A stretch of 64,000 bases of DNA, from positions 1 to 64,000 of the forward strand of contig NZ_JACHOQ010000010.1 in the NCBI RefSeq assembly GCF_014199955.1. The letters run 5' to 3'. The translations under genes were made by a program, and so were the position numbers. Positions 1 through 8,080 of the stretch are shown here, piece after piece. The first letter of the stretch is position 1. Each line of letters opens with the position of its first letter. The notes under the pieces are model-generated. The model was given only the letters and a program-made list of their open reading frames with translations, made no database searches and was not told the origin of the DNA. Origin of the DNA: Brevundimonas aurantiaca. Its GTDB lineage: Bacteria; Pseudomonadota; Alphaproteobacteria; Caulobacterales; Caulobacteraceae.

Positions 1-46
1 GCTGCGCAGACCGGCCTCTTGCCAACCCAGCCGATCACAGCTCAGA

Positions 47-682
47 TCAACCTAGGACTCTCGTTATGGCTGGATGAGAAACGGGGGTCACGTCATCCAT
101 AACGACGCCGCGAATGGCCCCTTCCTCCTCCAGCCGGAAACGGATGTCGCCTAGTCGGTGCGTCCCCTTGGCGAGGACAATCGCCTGCACCCGACGCACC
201 ATTTCCTGATCTACGCTGCCTCGCAGGGTCGGGGCGATCAGCTCGGCGTTCACCTGACGCTGTGTGCGAATGGTGCGTTCGGTCACCACGCGGTAGCCGA
301 CATCTCTCTCGGCGAAATACCGGCGAGCGGCGCGGTACTTCGGCGCCAGTGTTCCATACCCCGAGCGTAGGATCGCCAGCGGTTTCACCTCGAAGACCAC
401 GCGTCGAAAGCCGTGAGGCCAAGGCGAGCGTGTCTGCCAGACCGCCATGATGTCGGGCGTATAGGTACGCGCCTGGCCATCGACCGTAAGACTGATCGTC
501 ATCGGCTGAGTGACCACGTCGCGGATGTGGCCGTCCACCTCCAGCGACATCAGGAAATCGCGTTCCAGTTTGGACTCGTAAAGAAGCGGTCCGCTCGGAT
601 AGCGCGAGGGCATCTGCCCTGTCACTGAGCGGCGGCCCGGCGGAATGCGTCGGCGCTTATGCACTTCGGTATCTTGTCGCAT
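47..682 (-). CDS. tnsA: TnsA-like transposon endonuclease
   Basis: This 211-residue protein matches the N-terminal catalytic domain of TnsA, the restriction-enzyme-like nuclease that cuts the 5' ends of Tn7-family transposons and works with a TnsB transposase. Visible catalytic pattern: YESKLERD (Glu40), a YTPDI segment (Asp77) and FEVK (Lys100), the E-D-x-K order of this nuclease fold. It is somewhat shorter than Tn7 TnsA (273 residues), so the C-terminal TnsC-binding region is probably reduced. The ATG overlaps a TTGTCGCA end repeat, so transposase binding could repress its own expression. The partner genes are outside the window. Confidence 0.82.
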   Translation of the reverse strand: MRQDTEVHKRRRIPPGRRSVTGQMPSRYPSGPLLYESKLERDFLMSLEVDGHIRDVVTQPMTISLTVDGQARTYTPDIMAVWQTRSPWPHGFRRVVFEVKPLAILRSGYGTLAPKYRAARRYFAERDVGYRVVTERTIRTQRQVNAELIAPTLRGSVDQEMVRRVQAIVLAKGTHRLGDIRFRLEEEGAIRGVVMDDVTPVSHPAITRVLG

Positions 683-778
683 TATTTGCCAAAGTCCTAG
701 ATTTTGTCGCAGTTTTTGGTGGATGAAATCGGAGCTTTGGGCACCGCTAACGGGTCATTTCAGGCTTGGTTTGTCGCA
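674..778. repeat. Three TTGTCGCA repeats at transposon end
   Basis: TTGTCGCA occurs at 674-681, 704-711 and 771-778, all in the same orientation, with start-to-start spacing of 30 and 67 bases. The stretch is AT-rich compared with its surroundings and lies between tnsA and the presumed transposon tip. Repeated same-orientation transposase-binding sites are typical of Tn7/Tn5053-type ends. Confidence 0.6.
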
Positions 779-797
779 TCGGGTGCCGGAACTCACA

Positions 798-1596
798 CCT
801 GGGCCGCCGCCTCGACCTCGACATCCCACGCCCCGGCCGCCGGCGAATGGCGCCAACGGACGCCGGGCGTCGCCAGCCGGCGGTTTCGGGTCTGCTGGTC
901 CGCGTCATCGCTTTCGGTCAGGCCGTAGACATAGAGGTCGAGCGACCGCCGCTGGCCGAGGTCGCGAGTCCAAAACAGGCCGGCGAACTGCAGGTTGGAA
1001 CTCTCTCGATCCCACGCGATCCGATTGTCCTCGATGGCGGCCCTGTCGTCCGGCAACCGCACCTGCGGCATGACCCAGAAGGCCGTCAGCGCGCCGTCGG
1101 CCAGGGGCGTGTCGAAACGGGCGCCGGTATAGGCGTTGGTGGTGTTGCGAAAATTCTGGCGAGAAACGAAACGCTTGGAACCCAGATCCATGGTGAAGCG
1201 GCCGAGTTTCAGTGTCCGCTCACGTCGCGCGCCGAGACGGATCTTGGCGTAGGCCTGAACCAACTCCAGCGCATTGACCTCGCCAACGCCGACCGACGAC
1301 AGCGGACCTTGCCCGAACGCCCGCGAATCGAACACCTCGCCCGAACGTCACGTGACCCACATCCCGCTCGACGGCCAGCGTCAGCCGCGTCGTCAGGACG
1401 GCGTCGCTTGGCTCCGCCATCGGACAAAACTGGCCTGACAGCGTCTCTCCCCGCGCGCGCGCCGATCCGGAGACGCGCCAGCTATCCTGGGCGTCCGTGG
1501 GTTGCCCGGCGGCGGCGATCGCACCGCTCATGAGGAGGCCCATCAGCACCGGACAAGCGTTCCCGTGGTTGGCGCGGGCCTCTTGATGTCTCCCAT
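798..1596 (-). pseudogene. Alginate-export-domain porin, truncated and frameshifted
   Basis: The remains encode an outer-membrane beta-barrel protein of the alginate export (AlgE-like) family: a short hydrophobic leader, then a barrel with RFDT/VFDSRAFGQG-type segments and alternating strands. A good start would be the ATG at 1596 with AGGAAACG ahead of it, but that frame stops after 17 codons. The likely signal peptide (VLMGLLMSGAIAAAG) continues in another frame. A second shift lies in the CCC run at 1340-1342, where the frame with DVGHVTFG must switch to EVFDSRAF. The 3' part, probably more than 100 codons, is missing because the Tn7-like element begins at about 797. A CTTAAG-N5-CTTAAG box precedes it. 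Confidence 0.7.
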
Positions 1597-1638
1597 CGTC
1601 GTTTCCTGCTGCGTTTTGTCGCAACAGGCCGGGCCAAG

Positions 1639-1655
1639 CTTAAGCCAGCCTTAAG
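1639..1655. promoter_or_regulatory. PmrA/BqsR-type box (copy 1)
   Basis: CTTAAG-CCAGC-CTTAAG is a perfect copy of the direct-repeat site bound by PmrA/QseB/BqsR response regulators (TTAAG-N6-TTAAG). It lies 43 bases before the ATG of the broken alginate-export gene on the minus strand. The TAA stop codon of the methyltransferase gene sits inside the right half. Two identical-type boxes occur at 12141 and 20669. Confidence 0.7.
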
Positions 1656-2136
1656 GTGATTGCGACGGCATCCGCCGCCCAAACCAGCGGTCCACGCGAT
1701 CGGCGTAGGCGGACCAGGCTGGCCCGAAGAGGGCCGTCAGGTGTCGTTCCTCGCGCCGGATGGCGAGGCGGTCGGTGGCGAAGGCGGCGACGGGGGCGGC
1801 CACGAAGAACCAGGCGTTGTCGAACAGGCCGCCGAGGCCGAGCAGCAGCAGGCCGTTGGCGAGATAGATCGGGTTGCGGCTCCAGGCGAACGGACCGGTC
1901 GTGACCAGAGCGGTCGCCGCCCGGTGCGGCAGGATGTTGGCGCGCCACCGCCGCATCACCAGCATGGCCCAGAGGTCCAAACCAAGGGCGAGCCCGACCA
2001 GGAGGCCGCCAGCGGCGAAGGCGCCGGGGAAGAGAGCGGGCGGGGACCACAGACGCGCCGTGATGAGCGCGACAAGGACGGCGCCGCCCGTGATGAGCGG
2101 CGGCCAGGGCCAGCGGTTCGGCGCCTGCGGGCTCAC
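1651..2136 (-). CDS. Isoprenylcysteine-methyltransferase-like membrane protein
   Basis: A 161-residue membrane protein of the ICMT/PEMT-like methyltransferase family. It has about four hydrophobic segments and the family's conserved C-terminal half: TTGPFAWSRNPIYLAN, then EERHLTALFGPAWSAYADRV before a basic end. Family members methylate prenylcysteine, phospholipid head groups or other membrane-associated targets; the substrate here is unknown. The GTG start overlaps the stop of the DUF2474 gene (GTGA), so it is the last gene of the cytochrome bd operon and probably translationally coupled to it. Confidence 0.75.
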   Translation of the reverse strand: MSPQAPNRWPWPPLITGGAVLVALITARLWSPPALFPGAFAAGGLLVGLALGLDLWAMLVMRRWRANILPHRAATALVTTGPFAWSRNPIYLANGLLLLGLGGLFDNAWFFVAAPVAAFATDRLAIRREERHLTALFGPAWSAYADRVDRWFGRRMPSQSP

Positions 2137-2261
2137 CCCCCGGCCAGCTTGAGAACGCCGCGCAGCAGATAGGCGACGATGCCCAGGACGCCCACGCCCA
2201 GCGCCCAGAGCGCGACGAACCAGAGGCCCTGCCGGAGCCCGTTTGTGGAGCCGCGACGCAT
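2133..2261 (-). CDS. DUF2474-type small membrane protein of bd oxidase operon
   Basis: A 42-residue protein: a basic start (MRRGSTNGLRQGLW), one transmembrane helix (WALGVGVLGIVAYLL) and a short tail. Size, single helix and position directly after cydB fit DUF2474, a family found downstream of cyanide-insensitive (CioAB) bd oxidases. By analogy with CydX it may stabilise the oxidase, but that is inference. Its ATG overlaps the last base of the cydB stop codon, and its TGA overlaps the GTG of the next gene. Confidence 0.75.
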   Translation of the reverse strand: MRRGSTNGLRQGLWFVALWALGVGVLGIVAYLLRGVLKLAGG

Positions 2262-3262
2262 CAGTGGTAACCGTCGTCGCCGACCTTGCCGCGGAACACC
2301 CAGTAGGCGTAGGCGGTGTAGGCTAGGATGATCGGGATCAGGATCAGGGCGCCGACCAGCATGAACAGCTGGCTGGAGGCGGGAGCTGCGGCCTGCCAGA
2401 GGGTGATCTCGTCGGGTACGGCGTAAGGGAAGACGCTGACGCCCAGCCCGGCGAAGGTCACCGCGAACAGGCCCAGCGACAGCAGGAAGGGCCAGACCTC
2501 ACGCTTCTGACGCATGGTCCAGAAGAAGGCGGCCGCGACGATCAGGACGAGCAACGGCACCTGGGCCGTCAGAAGCACGCCGGGCCAGTCGAACCACCGG
2601 CGGGCGTATTCGCCGTCGAGGAACGGGGTGGCCAGGCTGACCGCGCCGATCATCAGCAGGGTCGCCGGACCCAGTTTCCAGGCCTGCGAGCGCGCGTGGG
2701 TCTGGAGCGCGCCTTCCGTCTTCATGTTCAGCCAGGTGGCGCCCAATAGGGCGTAGCCGACGACGACGGCGGCGCCGGTCAGCAGGCTGAAGGGGCTGAG
2801 CCAGTCCCACGAGCCGCCGCCGTAGGCGCGACCGGACACCTCGACCCCTTGCAGAATGGCCCCGAGGGTCACGCCCTGGGAGAAGGCGGCCAGCAGGGAG
2901 CCGCCAAAGAAAGCGACATCCCAGATGGGCTTGGCCCGCACCGTCCGCCAGCGATATTCGAAGGCGACGCCCCGGAAGACCAGCCCCAGAAGCATGGCGA
3001 TGATCGGCGTGTAGACCGCCGGCATCAACACGGCGTAAGCGAGCGGGAAGGCGGCGAACAGACCGCCGCCGCCCAGGATCAGCCAGGTTTCGTTGCCGTC
3101 CCACACCGGGGCGATCGAGTTCATCGCCTTGTCGCGCTGATCGCCGGCCTTCAGTGTCGGGAACAGGATGCCGACGCCCAGGTCGAACCCGTCCATGACG
3201 ATATAGGCGAAGACGGCGAAGGCCAGCAGGCCGGCCCAGACCAGGGTCAGATCAACGCTCAT
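2261..3262 (-). CDS. cydB: Cytochrome bd ubiquinol oxidase subunit II
   Basis: A 333-residue CydB/CioB subunit. The N-terminal YIVMDGFDLGVGIL and WDGNETWLILGGGGLFAAFP are family hallmarks, followed by roughly eight transmembrane helices. It pairs with CydA to oxidise quinol and reduce oxygen at the cytoplasmic membrane. The start chosen is the ATG of MSVDLTLVW at 3262, which overlaps the end of cydA by 11 bases; longer reading frames upstream are read-through of cydA in another frame. Its position below SQR suggests it takes electrons derived from sulfide. Confidence 0.93.
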   Translation of the reverse strand: MSVDLTLVWAGLLAFAVFAYIVMDGFDLGVGILFPTLKAGDQRDKAMNSIAPVWDGNETWLILGGGGLFAAFPLAYAVLMPAVYTPIIAMLLGLVFRGVAFEYRWRTVRAKPIWDVAFFGGSLLAAFSQGVTLGAILQGVEVSGRAYGGGSWDWLSPFSLLTGAAVVVGYALLGATWLNMKTEGALQTHARSQAWKLGPATLLMIGAVSLATPFLDGEYARRWFDWPGVLLTAQVPLLVLIVAAAFFWTMRQKREVWPFLLSLGLFAVTFAGLGVSVFPYAVPDEITLWQAAAPASSQLFMLVGALILIPIILAYTAYAYWVFRGKVGDDGYH

Positions 3263-4679
3263 GATCGGTCTCCTCGCCGGTCGGGATGGGGCGGTCCGGG
3301 TCGATGGCGGGGGCGGGGGTGATGCCCGCCGTGCGGATCGGGGTTTCCGCCACGCCCGGCTCGTCCCGGTGCGGCGCATGGCTCATCAGACGCAGGATGT
3401 AGAAGACCCCGGCGCCGAAGACGGTGAAATAGACCACGGCGAAGGCGGCCAGGGAGGTTGCGACGGCGGGCGCCGCCAGGGGCGCAGCGCTGTCGGCGGT
3501 GCGCAGCAGCCCATAGACGGTCCAGGGCTGGCGGCCGACCTCGGTGGTGATCCAGCCCGCCAGCACGGCGACGAAGCCCATCGGTCCCATGATCAGGGCG
3601 AAGCGGTGCAGCCAGGGGGCGTCGTAAAGGCGTTTGCGCAGCCGGGCGTACAGCCCCCACAGCCCCAGCATCAGCATGGCCATGCCGAGGCCAACCATGA
3701 CGCGGAAGGACCAGAAGACGATCTCCACCGGCGGCCAGTCTGCACGATCGATGGTGTCCAGACCCGCCAGGGGCGCGTTCGGATCGTGCTTCAGGATCAG
3801 GGACGACAGCTTGGGGATCTCGACCGCGCCGTGGACGGTGGCCGCCTCTCGGTCAGGAATGCCGAACAGGATCAGCGGCGCCCCGTCCGGGTGGCTTTCG
3901 AAATGGCCTTCCATCGCCATGACCTTGGCGGGCTGATGCTCCAGGGTGTTCAGCCCGTGCATGTCGCCGATGAAAATCTGGACCGGGGCGGCGACCAGGA
4001 TCATGCCCATGGCCATGGCGAACATCTTACGCGCCCCCTTGTTGGTCCGCTCCTTCATCAGGTGCCAGGCCCCGACCGCGCCGACCACGAGGCCGGTGGT
4101 CAGATAGGCCGCCAGCAGCATGTGGGCGAGGCGATAGGGGAAGGAGGGATTGAAGACGATCTTGAACCAGTCGGCCGGTACGAACTGGCCGACCTCGTTG
4201 ATGGCGTAGCCTTGCGGCGTCTGCATCCAGCTGTTCACCGACAGGATCCAGAAGGCCGAGGCGAAGGTGCCGATTGCGACCATCAGGGTGGCCAGGAAGT
4301 GCAGTTTCTTGCCCACGCGGTTCAGGCCGAAGAGCATCACGCCCAGGAAACCCGCCTCCAGGAAGAAGGCGCTGAGCACCTCATAGGCCATCAGGGGGCC
4401 GATGACCGGACCGGCCTTGTCGGAAAAGACCGACCAATTGGTGCCGAACTGGTAGGACATGACCAGGCCCGAGACGACGCCCATGCCGAAGGCGACGGCG
4501 AAGATCTTCAGCCAATATTTGAACAGGTTCAGATAGAGGTCTCGCCCCGTCTTCAGCCACAGGGCCTCCAGCACGGCCAGATAGCTGGCGAGGCCAATGG
4601 AGAAGGCCGGGAAGACGATGTGGAAGGCGACGGTGAAGGCGAACTGCATCCGCGCCAGGATCAGGGCGTCAAGTTCCAT
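3252..4679 (-). CDS. cydA: Cytochrome bd ubiquinol oxidase subunit I (CioA type)
   Basis: A 475-residue haem-carrying subunit. Visible are FHIVFPAFSIG with the conserved axial His19, PYRLAHMLLAAY with the second conserved His, FRVMVG with the Met ligand region, and GWITTEVGRQPW with the conserved Glu. The quinol loop is short, which marks the cyanide-insensitive CioA subgroup (the long-loop E. coli CydA is about 522 residues). Oxidases of this type resist cyanide and sulfide, which fits an operon that also contains SQR. cydB follows with an 11-base overlap. Confidence 0.93.
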   Translation of the reverse strand: MELDALILARMQFAFTVAFHIVFPAFSIGLASYLAVLEALWLKTGRDLYLNLFKYWLKIFAVAFGMGVVSGLVMSYQFGTNWSVFSDKAGPVIGPLMAYEVLSAFFLEAGFLGVMLFGLNRVGKKLHFLATLMVAIGTFASAFWILSVNSWMQTPQGYAINEVGQFVPADWFKIVFNPSFPYRLAHMLLAAYLTTGLVVGAVGAWHLMKERTNKGARKMFAMAMGMILVAAPVQIFIGDMHGLNTLEHQPAKVMAMEGHFESHPDGAPLILFGIPDREAATVHGAVEIPKLSSLILKHDPNAPLAGLDTIDRADWPPVEIVFWSFRVMVGLGMAMLMLGLWGLYARLRKRLYDAPWLHRFALIMGPMGFVAVLAGWITTEVGRQPWTVYGLLRTADSAAPLAAPAVATSLAAFAVVYFTVFGAGVFYILRLMSHAPHRDEPGVAETPIRTAGITPAPAIDPDRPIPTGEETDHER

Positions 4680-4688
4680 GGTGTGGTC

Positions 4689-5483
4689 TCACCCGATCAG
4701 GCCGAGCGCGCCGGCGCTGCGGTAAAGCATATAGAAGGCGACGACGAAGATCAGCCCGGCGAAGACGGTGTTCAAGACGCCTTTTTGTCCCGACAGCGCC
4801 TTGGCCAACCGCGCGCCGACGAGGCCCCCCAAAACGCCGCCGCCGATGAACACCGCCGCCAGGGGCCAGTCGACCCAGCCGTCCAGAGCGTAGTTGAAGG
4901 CCGTGGTCAGGCCGAAGGCGGTGACGCCGACAAGCGATGAGCCAACCGCATAATAGATCGGCATCCGGGTCGAGAACATCAGGCTGGGCACGATCAGGAA
5001 GCCGCCGCCGATGCCGAAGAAGCCCGACATCACGCCCGTGGCCAGGCCCGTGCCGACGAGCTTGGGTGCATTGCGGCGATCAAGCTGGACGTTCGGGTCA
5101 CCGCCGGCGGAGCGGCCCCGCAACATCAGCACCCCGACGACAAGCATCAGGACGGCGAAAAGGGCCAGCAGCTTCTGACCGTCCACGGCCTTGCCCAGGC
5201 TCGAACCCAGAAAGGCTCCGAGCACCCCAGCGACCGCGAACAGACTGGCGATTTTCCATTTCACCGTGCCGTGGCGGGCATGATTGATCACATTGGCGAA
5301 GGCGTTGGCGGCCACGGCGAAGGCGCTGGTGCCGATCGCCAGATGCGGCTCCTTGACCCCGACCAGATAGACGATCAGCGGCACGGCCAGGATGGACCCG
5401 CCGCCGCCGACCAGGCCCAGGGTGAAGCCGACGAGCGAGCCGGCGCCGGCGCCGAGGCCGTACTGCAGCGGAGACAGGTCCAT
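4689..5483 (-). CDS. TauE/SafE family sulfite or organosulfonate exporter
   Basis: A 264-residue membrane protein with about eight transmembrane segments and the two duplicated glycine-rich TauE motifs: GFTLGLVGGGGSILAVP near the start and GVMSGFFGIGGGFLIVPSLM in the second half. The family exports sulfite, sulfoacetate or related anions. The start is the ATG of MDLSPLQYG at 5483, nine bases after SQR, so the two are probably co-transcribed. Inference: it removes sulfite produced by the persulfide dioxygenase encoded in the same series. Confidence 0.88.
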   Translation of the reverse strand: MDLSPLQYGLGAGAGSLVGFTLGLVGGGGSILAVPLIVYLVGVKEPHLAIGTSAFAVAANAFANVINHARHGTVKWKIASLFAVAGVLGAFLGSSLGKAVDGQKLLALFAVLMLVVGVLMLRGRSAGGDPNVQLDRRNAPKLVGTGLATGVMSGFFGIGGGFLIVPSLMFSTRMPIYYAVGSSLVGVTAFGLTTAFNYALDGWVDWPLAAVFIGGGVLGGLVGARLAKALSGQKGVLNTVFAGLIFVVAFYMLYRSAGALGLIG

Positions 5484-5491
5484 GATCAGGC

Positions 5492-6769
5492 TCAGGCGAC
5501 AGCAGGGCGAAGCTGGGGGGCGGGTTCGATGTGGTGGGGGCCGGCCAGCCATTCGCGACCGCGCAACATCCCAAGCCAGTAGATTTCGGGCAGGGCCTGG
5601 GCCTTCAGATGCCAGGCCAGACGGGTCGGCTTGGTCCCGTCGAGCATCCATTTCGGGAAGCTGGGCAGGAGCTTGCCGCCATAGCCGAACTCGGCCAGCA
5701 CGATCTTGCCGCGCTCGACCGTGAGCGGACATGAGCCATAGCCGTCATAGACCGCCCGCATCGGCTGGCCGTCCAGCAGCGACAGGATGTTCTCGGCCAC
5801 CACGGGCGCCTGTTTGCGGGCGGCCGCAGCAGTCTTGGCGTTGGGCGCCGAACAGGCGTCGCCCAGACCGAAGACGTTTTCGAACCGCTTGTGGCGCAAG
5901 GTGGCGTCATCCACCTCGATCCAGCCGCTTTCGGCGGCCAGCGGACTTTCGCGAATGACGTCCGGCGCGGTCTGCGGCGGGCAGACGTGCAGGAAGTCGA
6001 ACTCGCGCCGAACCTGACTGACTTCGCCTTCCGCGTTCGTCACGGCGAAGGTCGCCGTCCTGGCAGGACCATCCACCGCGACCAGTTTCGATCCGAAGTT
6101 CAGGTCGATGCGGTATTTGCGAACATATTCCATCAGGGCCGGGACGTAGTCCTTGACCCCGAACAGCACGGGCCCGGCGTTGTGGAATTCGATCTCGATG
6201 TCGTTTCGGCCGTGGTCGCGCCAGTGATCGGCCGACAGATACATGGCCTTCTGCGGGGCGCCGGCGCATTTGATCGGCATGGGCGGCTGGGTGAAGATCG
6301 CCCGGCCGCTCTTCATCGCCTGCACCAGCTTCCAGGTGTAGGGCGCCGTCTCATAGCCGTAGTTGGAAGTGACGTTGTTGCGCCCGAGCGTTTCCGCCAG
6401 GCCCGGGATGGCGCCCCAGTCCAGCTTCAGTCCCGGCGCCGCGACCAGCATGCGATAGCCGATCCAGCGGCCGTCGGTCAGTTCGACGCGATCGTGGATG
6501 GGGTCGAAAGCCGCGACCGAACCCCGCACCCACTGGGCGCCTCGGGGGATCAGGTCCTCGGTGCGGCGCCGGGTCCGCTCGGGCGTGAAGACGCCGGCGC
6601 CGACCATGGTCCAGCCAGGCTGATAGTAGTGATGCTCGGACGGCTCGACGATGCGGACGTCGAGACCCGGGCGACGGCGCAGGAGGCTGGCGGCTGTGGC
6701 GATGCCGGCGGATCCGCCGCCGACGATCAGGACATCGCAGGACTCCAAGGGGGCGTACTGGGCGCTCAT
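5492..6769 (-). CDS. sqr: Sulfide:quinone oxidoreductase (type II-like)
   Basis: A 425-residue FAD enzyme that oxidises sulfide to persulfide or polysulfide and reduces quinone at the membrane. The FAD-binding LIVGGGSAGIATAASLL is near the N terminus. KCAGAPQKAMYLSA (Cys168) and GLGDACSAPNAKTAAAARKQ (Cys306) match the two redox cysteines of mitochondrial-type SQR; a third cysteine lies in HVCPPQTAPD (Cys263). It has no signal peptide and the C terminus is amphipathic (PKWMLDGTKPTRLAWHLK). It overlaps the DUF442 gene by four bases and feeds electrons that the bd oxidase downstream could use. Confidence 0.93.
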   Translation of the reverse strand: MSAQYAPLESCDVLIVGGGSAGIATAASLLRRRPGLDVRIVEPSEHHYYQPGWTMVGAGVFTPERTRRRTEDLIPRGAQWVRGSVAAFDPIHDRVELTDGRWIGYRMLVAAPGLKLDWGAIPGLAETLGRNNVTSNYGYETAPYTWKLVQAMKSGRAIFTQPPMPIKCAGAPQKAMYLSADHWRDHGRNDIEIEFHNAGPVLFGVKDYVPALMEYVRKYRIDLNFGSKLVAVDGPARTATFAVTNAEGEVSQVRREFDFLHVCPPQTAPDVIRESPLAAESGWIEVDDATLRHKRFENVFGLGDACSAPNAKTAAAARKQAPVVAENILSLLDGQPMRAVYDGYGSCPLTVERGKIVLAEFGYGGKLLPSFPKWMLDGTKPTRLAWHLKAQALPEIYWLGMLRGREWLAGPHHIEPAPQLRPAVA

Positions 6770-7188
6770 GATGCGGCTCCTTCAAGACGGGGACGCAGGG
6801 CGCCGAGGTCGTAGCCGGCGCTCTTGGCGCGGGCGATCAGATTTTCAGGAGTTTGTGCGCCGGCGTTCGCCAGCGCCCACAGGGTGGTCGTGCGCGTACC
6901 GGTGCGGCAGAAGCCGAACACAGGCTGGGGCAGGTTGGCCAGAGCCTCGCGGAAGTCCGCCACGTCCTGGTCGGAGATGGCGCCGCCGACCACGGGGACA
7001 TGGGCGAAAGCCAGTCCCGCAGCCTCGGCGGCCTGGCGCAGATCTTCGGCGCTGGGCTGGCCGGGCTCTTCGCCGTCGGGTCGGTTGGAGATCACCGACC
7101 GGAAACCCTGGGCCGCGATGGCGGGCAGGTCTTCCGGGGCGATCTGGGGCGAGGCGGACAGGGCCTCGTCCAGGGGGCGGATATCCAT
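6766..7188 (-). CDS. DUF442 (Blh-type) phosphatase/rhodanese-like protein
   Basis: A 140-residue single-domain protein of the TIGR01244/DUF442 family, distantly related to dual-specificity phosphatases and considered sulfurtransferase-like. The active loop is FGFCRTGTRTTTLW, a Cys-X5-Arg signature. In Agrobacterium and Xylella Blh the same domain is fused to a persulfide dioxygenase domain; here it is free-standing and the dioxygenase is a separate gene in the same series. It overlaps SQR by four bases. A sulfur-relay role between SQR and the dioxygenase is inference. Confidence 0.85.
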   Translation of the reverse strand: MDIRPLDEALSASPQIAPEDLPAIAAQGFRSVISNRPDGEEPGQPSAEDLRQAAEAAGLAFAHVPVVGGAISDQDVADFREALANLPQPVFGFCRTGTRTTTLWALANAGAQTPENLIARAKSAGYDLGALRPRLEGAAS

Positions 7189-7217
7189 GGCTTTGTCTCC
7201 CTAGGGTCTTTTCTGGT

Positions 7218-7637
7218 TCAGGCGTTTCGGTCGAGCGTCAGGCGGAACAGCGCCATGCCGGCTACGAGGGCGCCCACGAAGACGAAGGCCTGCCAGGCGC
7301 CGGTCGTCAGGGCCGCCAGCGCGGGGCCGGGGCACAGACCGACCAGGCCCCAGCCCAGGCCGAACAGGACGGCCCCGCCGACCAAGGGGGTGTCGATGTT
7401 GCGGCTCTCAGGCACATGGAAGGTGTCAGCCGCGACCGGAGCCTCCATGCGCCGGCGGATCAGATAGGCGATGGCGGAGGGGATCAGCGCCCCGCCCATA
7501 ACGAAGGCCAGCGAGGGGTCCCAGGCGCCCGTCACATCCAGGAAGGCCAGGACGCGGGCCGGGTTGATCATGTCGGACACCACCATGCCGGCGCCGAACA
7601 GCAGGCCGCACAGGACTGCGACGATCAGCCGGTTCAC
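7218..7637 (-). CDS. YeeE/YedE-type half transporter (DUF6691-like)
   Basis: A 139-residue membrane protein with about four helices. It has FGAGMVVSDMINPARVLAFLDV near the start and GLGWGLVGLCPGPALAAL with the conserved Cys-Pro-Gly, a loop characteristic of the YeeE/YedE (TsuA-like) family. The related TsuA carries thiosulfate. This half-size protein overlaps the other half upstream by four bases, so the two probably assemble into one channel. The same two-gene arrangement (PmpAB) is known beside blh under ArsR-type control in Serratia. Confidence 0.85.
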   Translation of the reverse strand: MNRLIVAVLCGLLFGAGMVVSDMINPARVLAFLDVTGAWDPSLAFVMGGALIPSAIAYLIRRRMEAPVAADTFHVPESRNIDTPLVGGAVLFGLGWGLVGLCPGPALAALTTGAWQAFVFVGALVAGMALFRLTLDRNA

Positions 7638-8068
7638 GCCAGGCCTCCCAACAGGTGTCGGGTGATGAAGACGGTGAGCGCCGCGACCGCCATGAAGACG
7701 CCGGTGGCCACGATGGAGCGGGGCGACAGGCGGGCCAGGCCGCAGACGCCGTGGCCGCTGGTGCAGCCCGAGCCCCAGCGGGTGCCGAAGCCGACGATCA
7801 GGCCGCCGAGCACCAGCAGCCAGACCTCCGAAGTGATCTGCACCTCGGGCCTGCGGATCAGCGCCGAGGCCAGGGCCGCGCCGCCCAGCAGGCCGGCGAT
7901 GAAAAGCAGGCCCAGAATGCGCGGCGCGCCTTTTGACAGGCCGGTCGCTGCGGCGGTCAGGCCGGAAATCCCGGCCACGCGCCCGTTGAGCAGCAGATAG
8001 AGGCCAGCCGACAGGCCGACCAGCAGACCGCCGGCCAGCGGCCAGATGAAGGGGAGGGGCTCAAGCAT
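7634..8068 (-). CDS. YeeE/YedE-type half transporter
   Basis: A 144-residue membrane protein, the N-terminal partner of the YeeE/YedE pair. The diagnostic loop GTRWGSGCTSGHGVCGLARLSPRS carries conserved cysteines that in TsuA-like proteins contact thiosulfate or sulfur during transport, and it is followed by a long hydrophobic helix. It lies 12 bases after the persulfide dioxygenase gene and overlaps the next gene by four bases. The substrate (thiosulfate, sulfide or another sulfur species) cannot be told from sequence. Confidence 0.87.
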   Translation of the reverse strand: MLEPLPFIWPLAGGLLVGLSAGLYLLLNGRVAGISGLTAAATGLSKGAPRILGLLFIAGLLGGAALASALIRRPEVQITSEVWLLVLGGLIVGFGTRWGSGCTSGHGVCGLARLSPRSIVATGVFMAVAALTVFITRHLLGGLA

Positions 8069-8080
8069 CGGGGGCTCGTC

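Larger units (their letters stand above)
1..797. mobile_element. End of a Tn7-like transposon (partial)
   Basis: The window opens inside a transposon. A TnsA-type endonuclease gene lies against the right-hand end, and between it and the next chromosomal gene there are three TTGTCGCA copies in one orientation (674, 704, 771), the layout expected for TnsB-type transposase binding sites. Read inward on the minus strand, the presumed tip starts TGTGAG at 797; Tn7-family ends begin with TGT. The tip falls inside an alginate-export-like gene that is cut off there. Other transposition genes (tnsB-, tnsC-, tniQ-like) would lie left of base 1. The exact tip and target duplication are inferred. Confidence 0.6.

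Noticed and set aside
1616..1623. A fourth TTGTCGCA outside the presumed transposon end
   Set aside because: It lies about 840 bases beyond the tip and next to the porin gene start, without further repeats. One extra 8-mer can occur by chance, so I did not extend the element to here.
3261..4940. Long plus-strand open frame of 559 codons opposite cydA
   Set aside because: Its product is Gln/Asp/Gly/His-rich without domains, the pattern of an antisense frame in GC-rich DNA. The minus strand clearly encodes CydA.
5484..5732. N-terminal extension of the TauE exporter
   Set aside because: It overlaps the SQR 3' end in another frame and has the Arg/Pro bias of a shadow frame. The first transmembrane segment begins right after the ATG at 5483.
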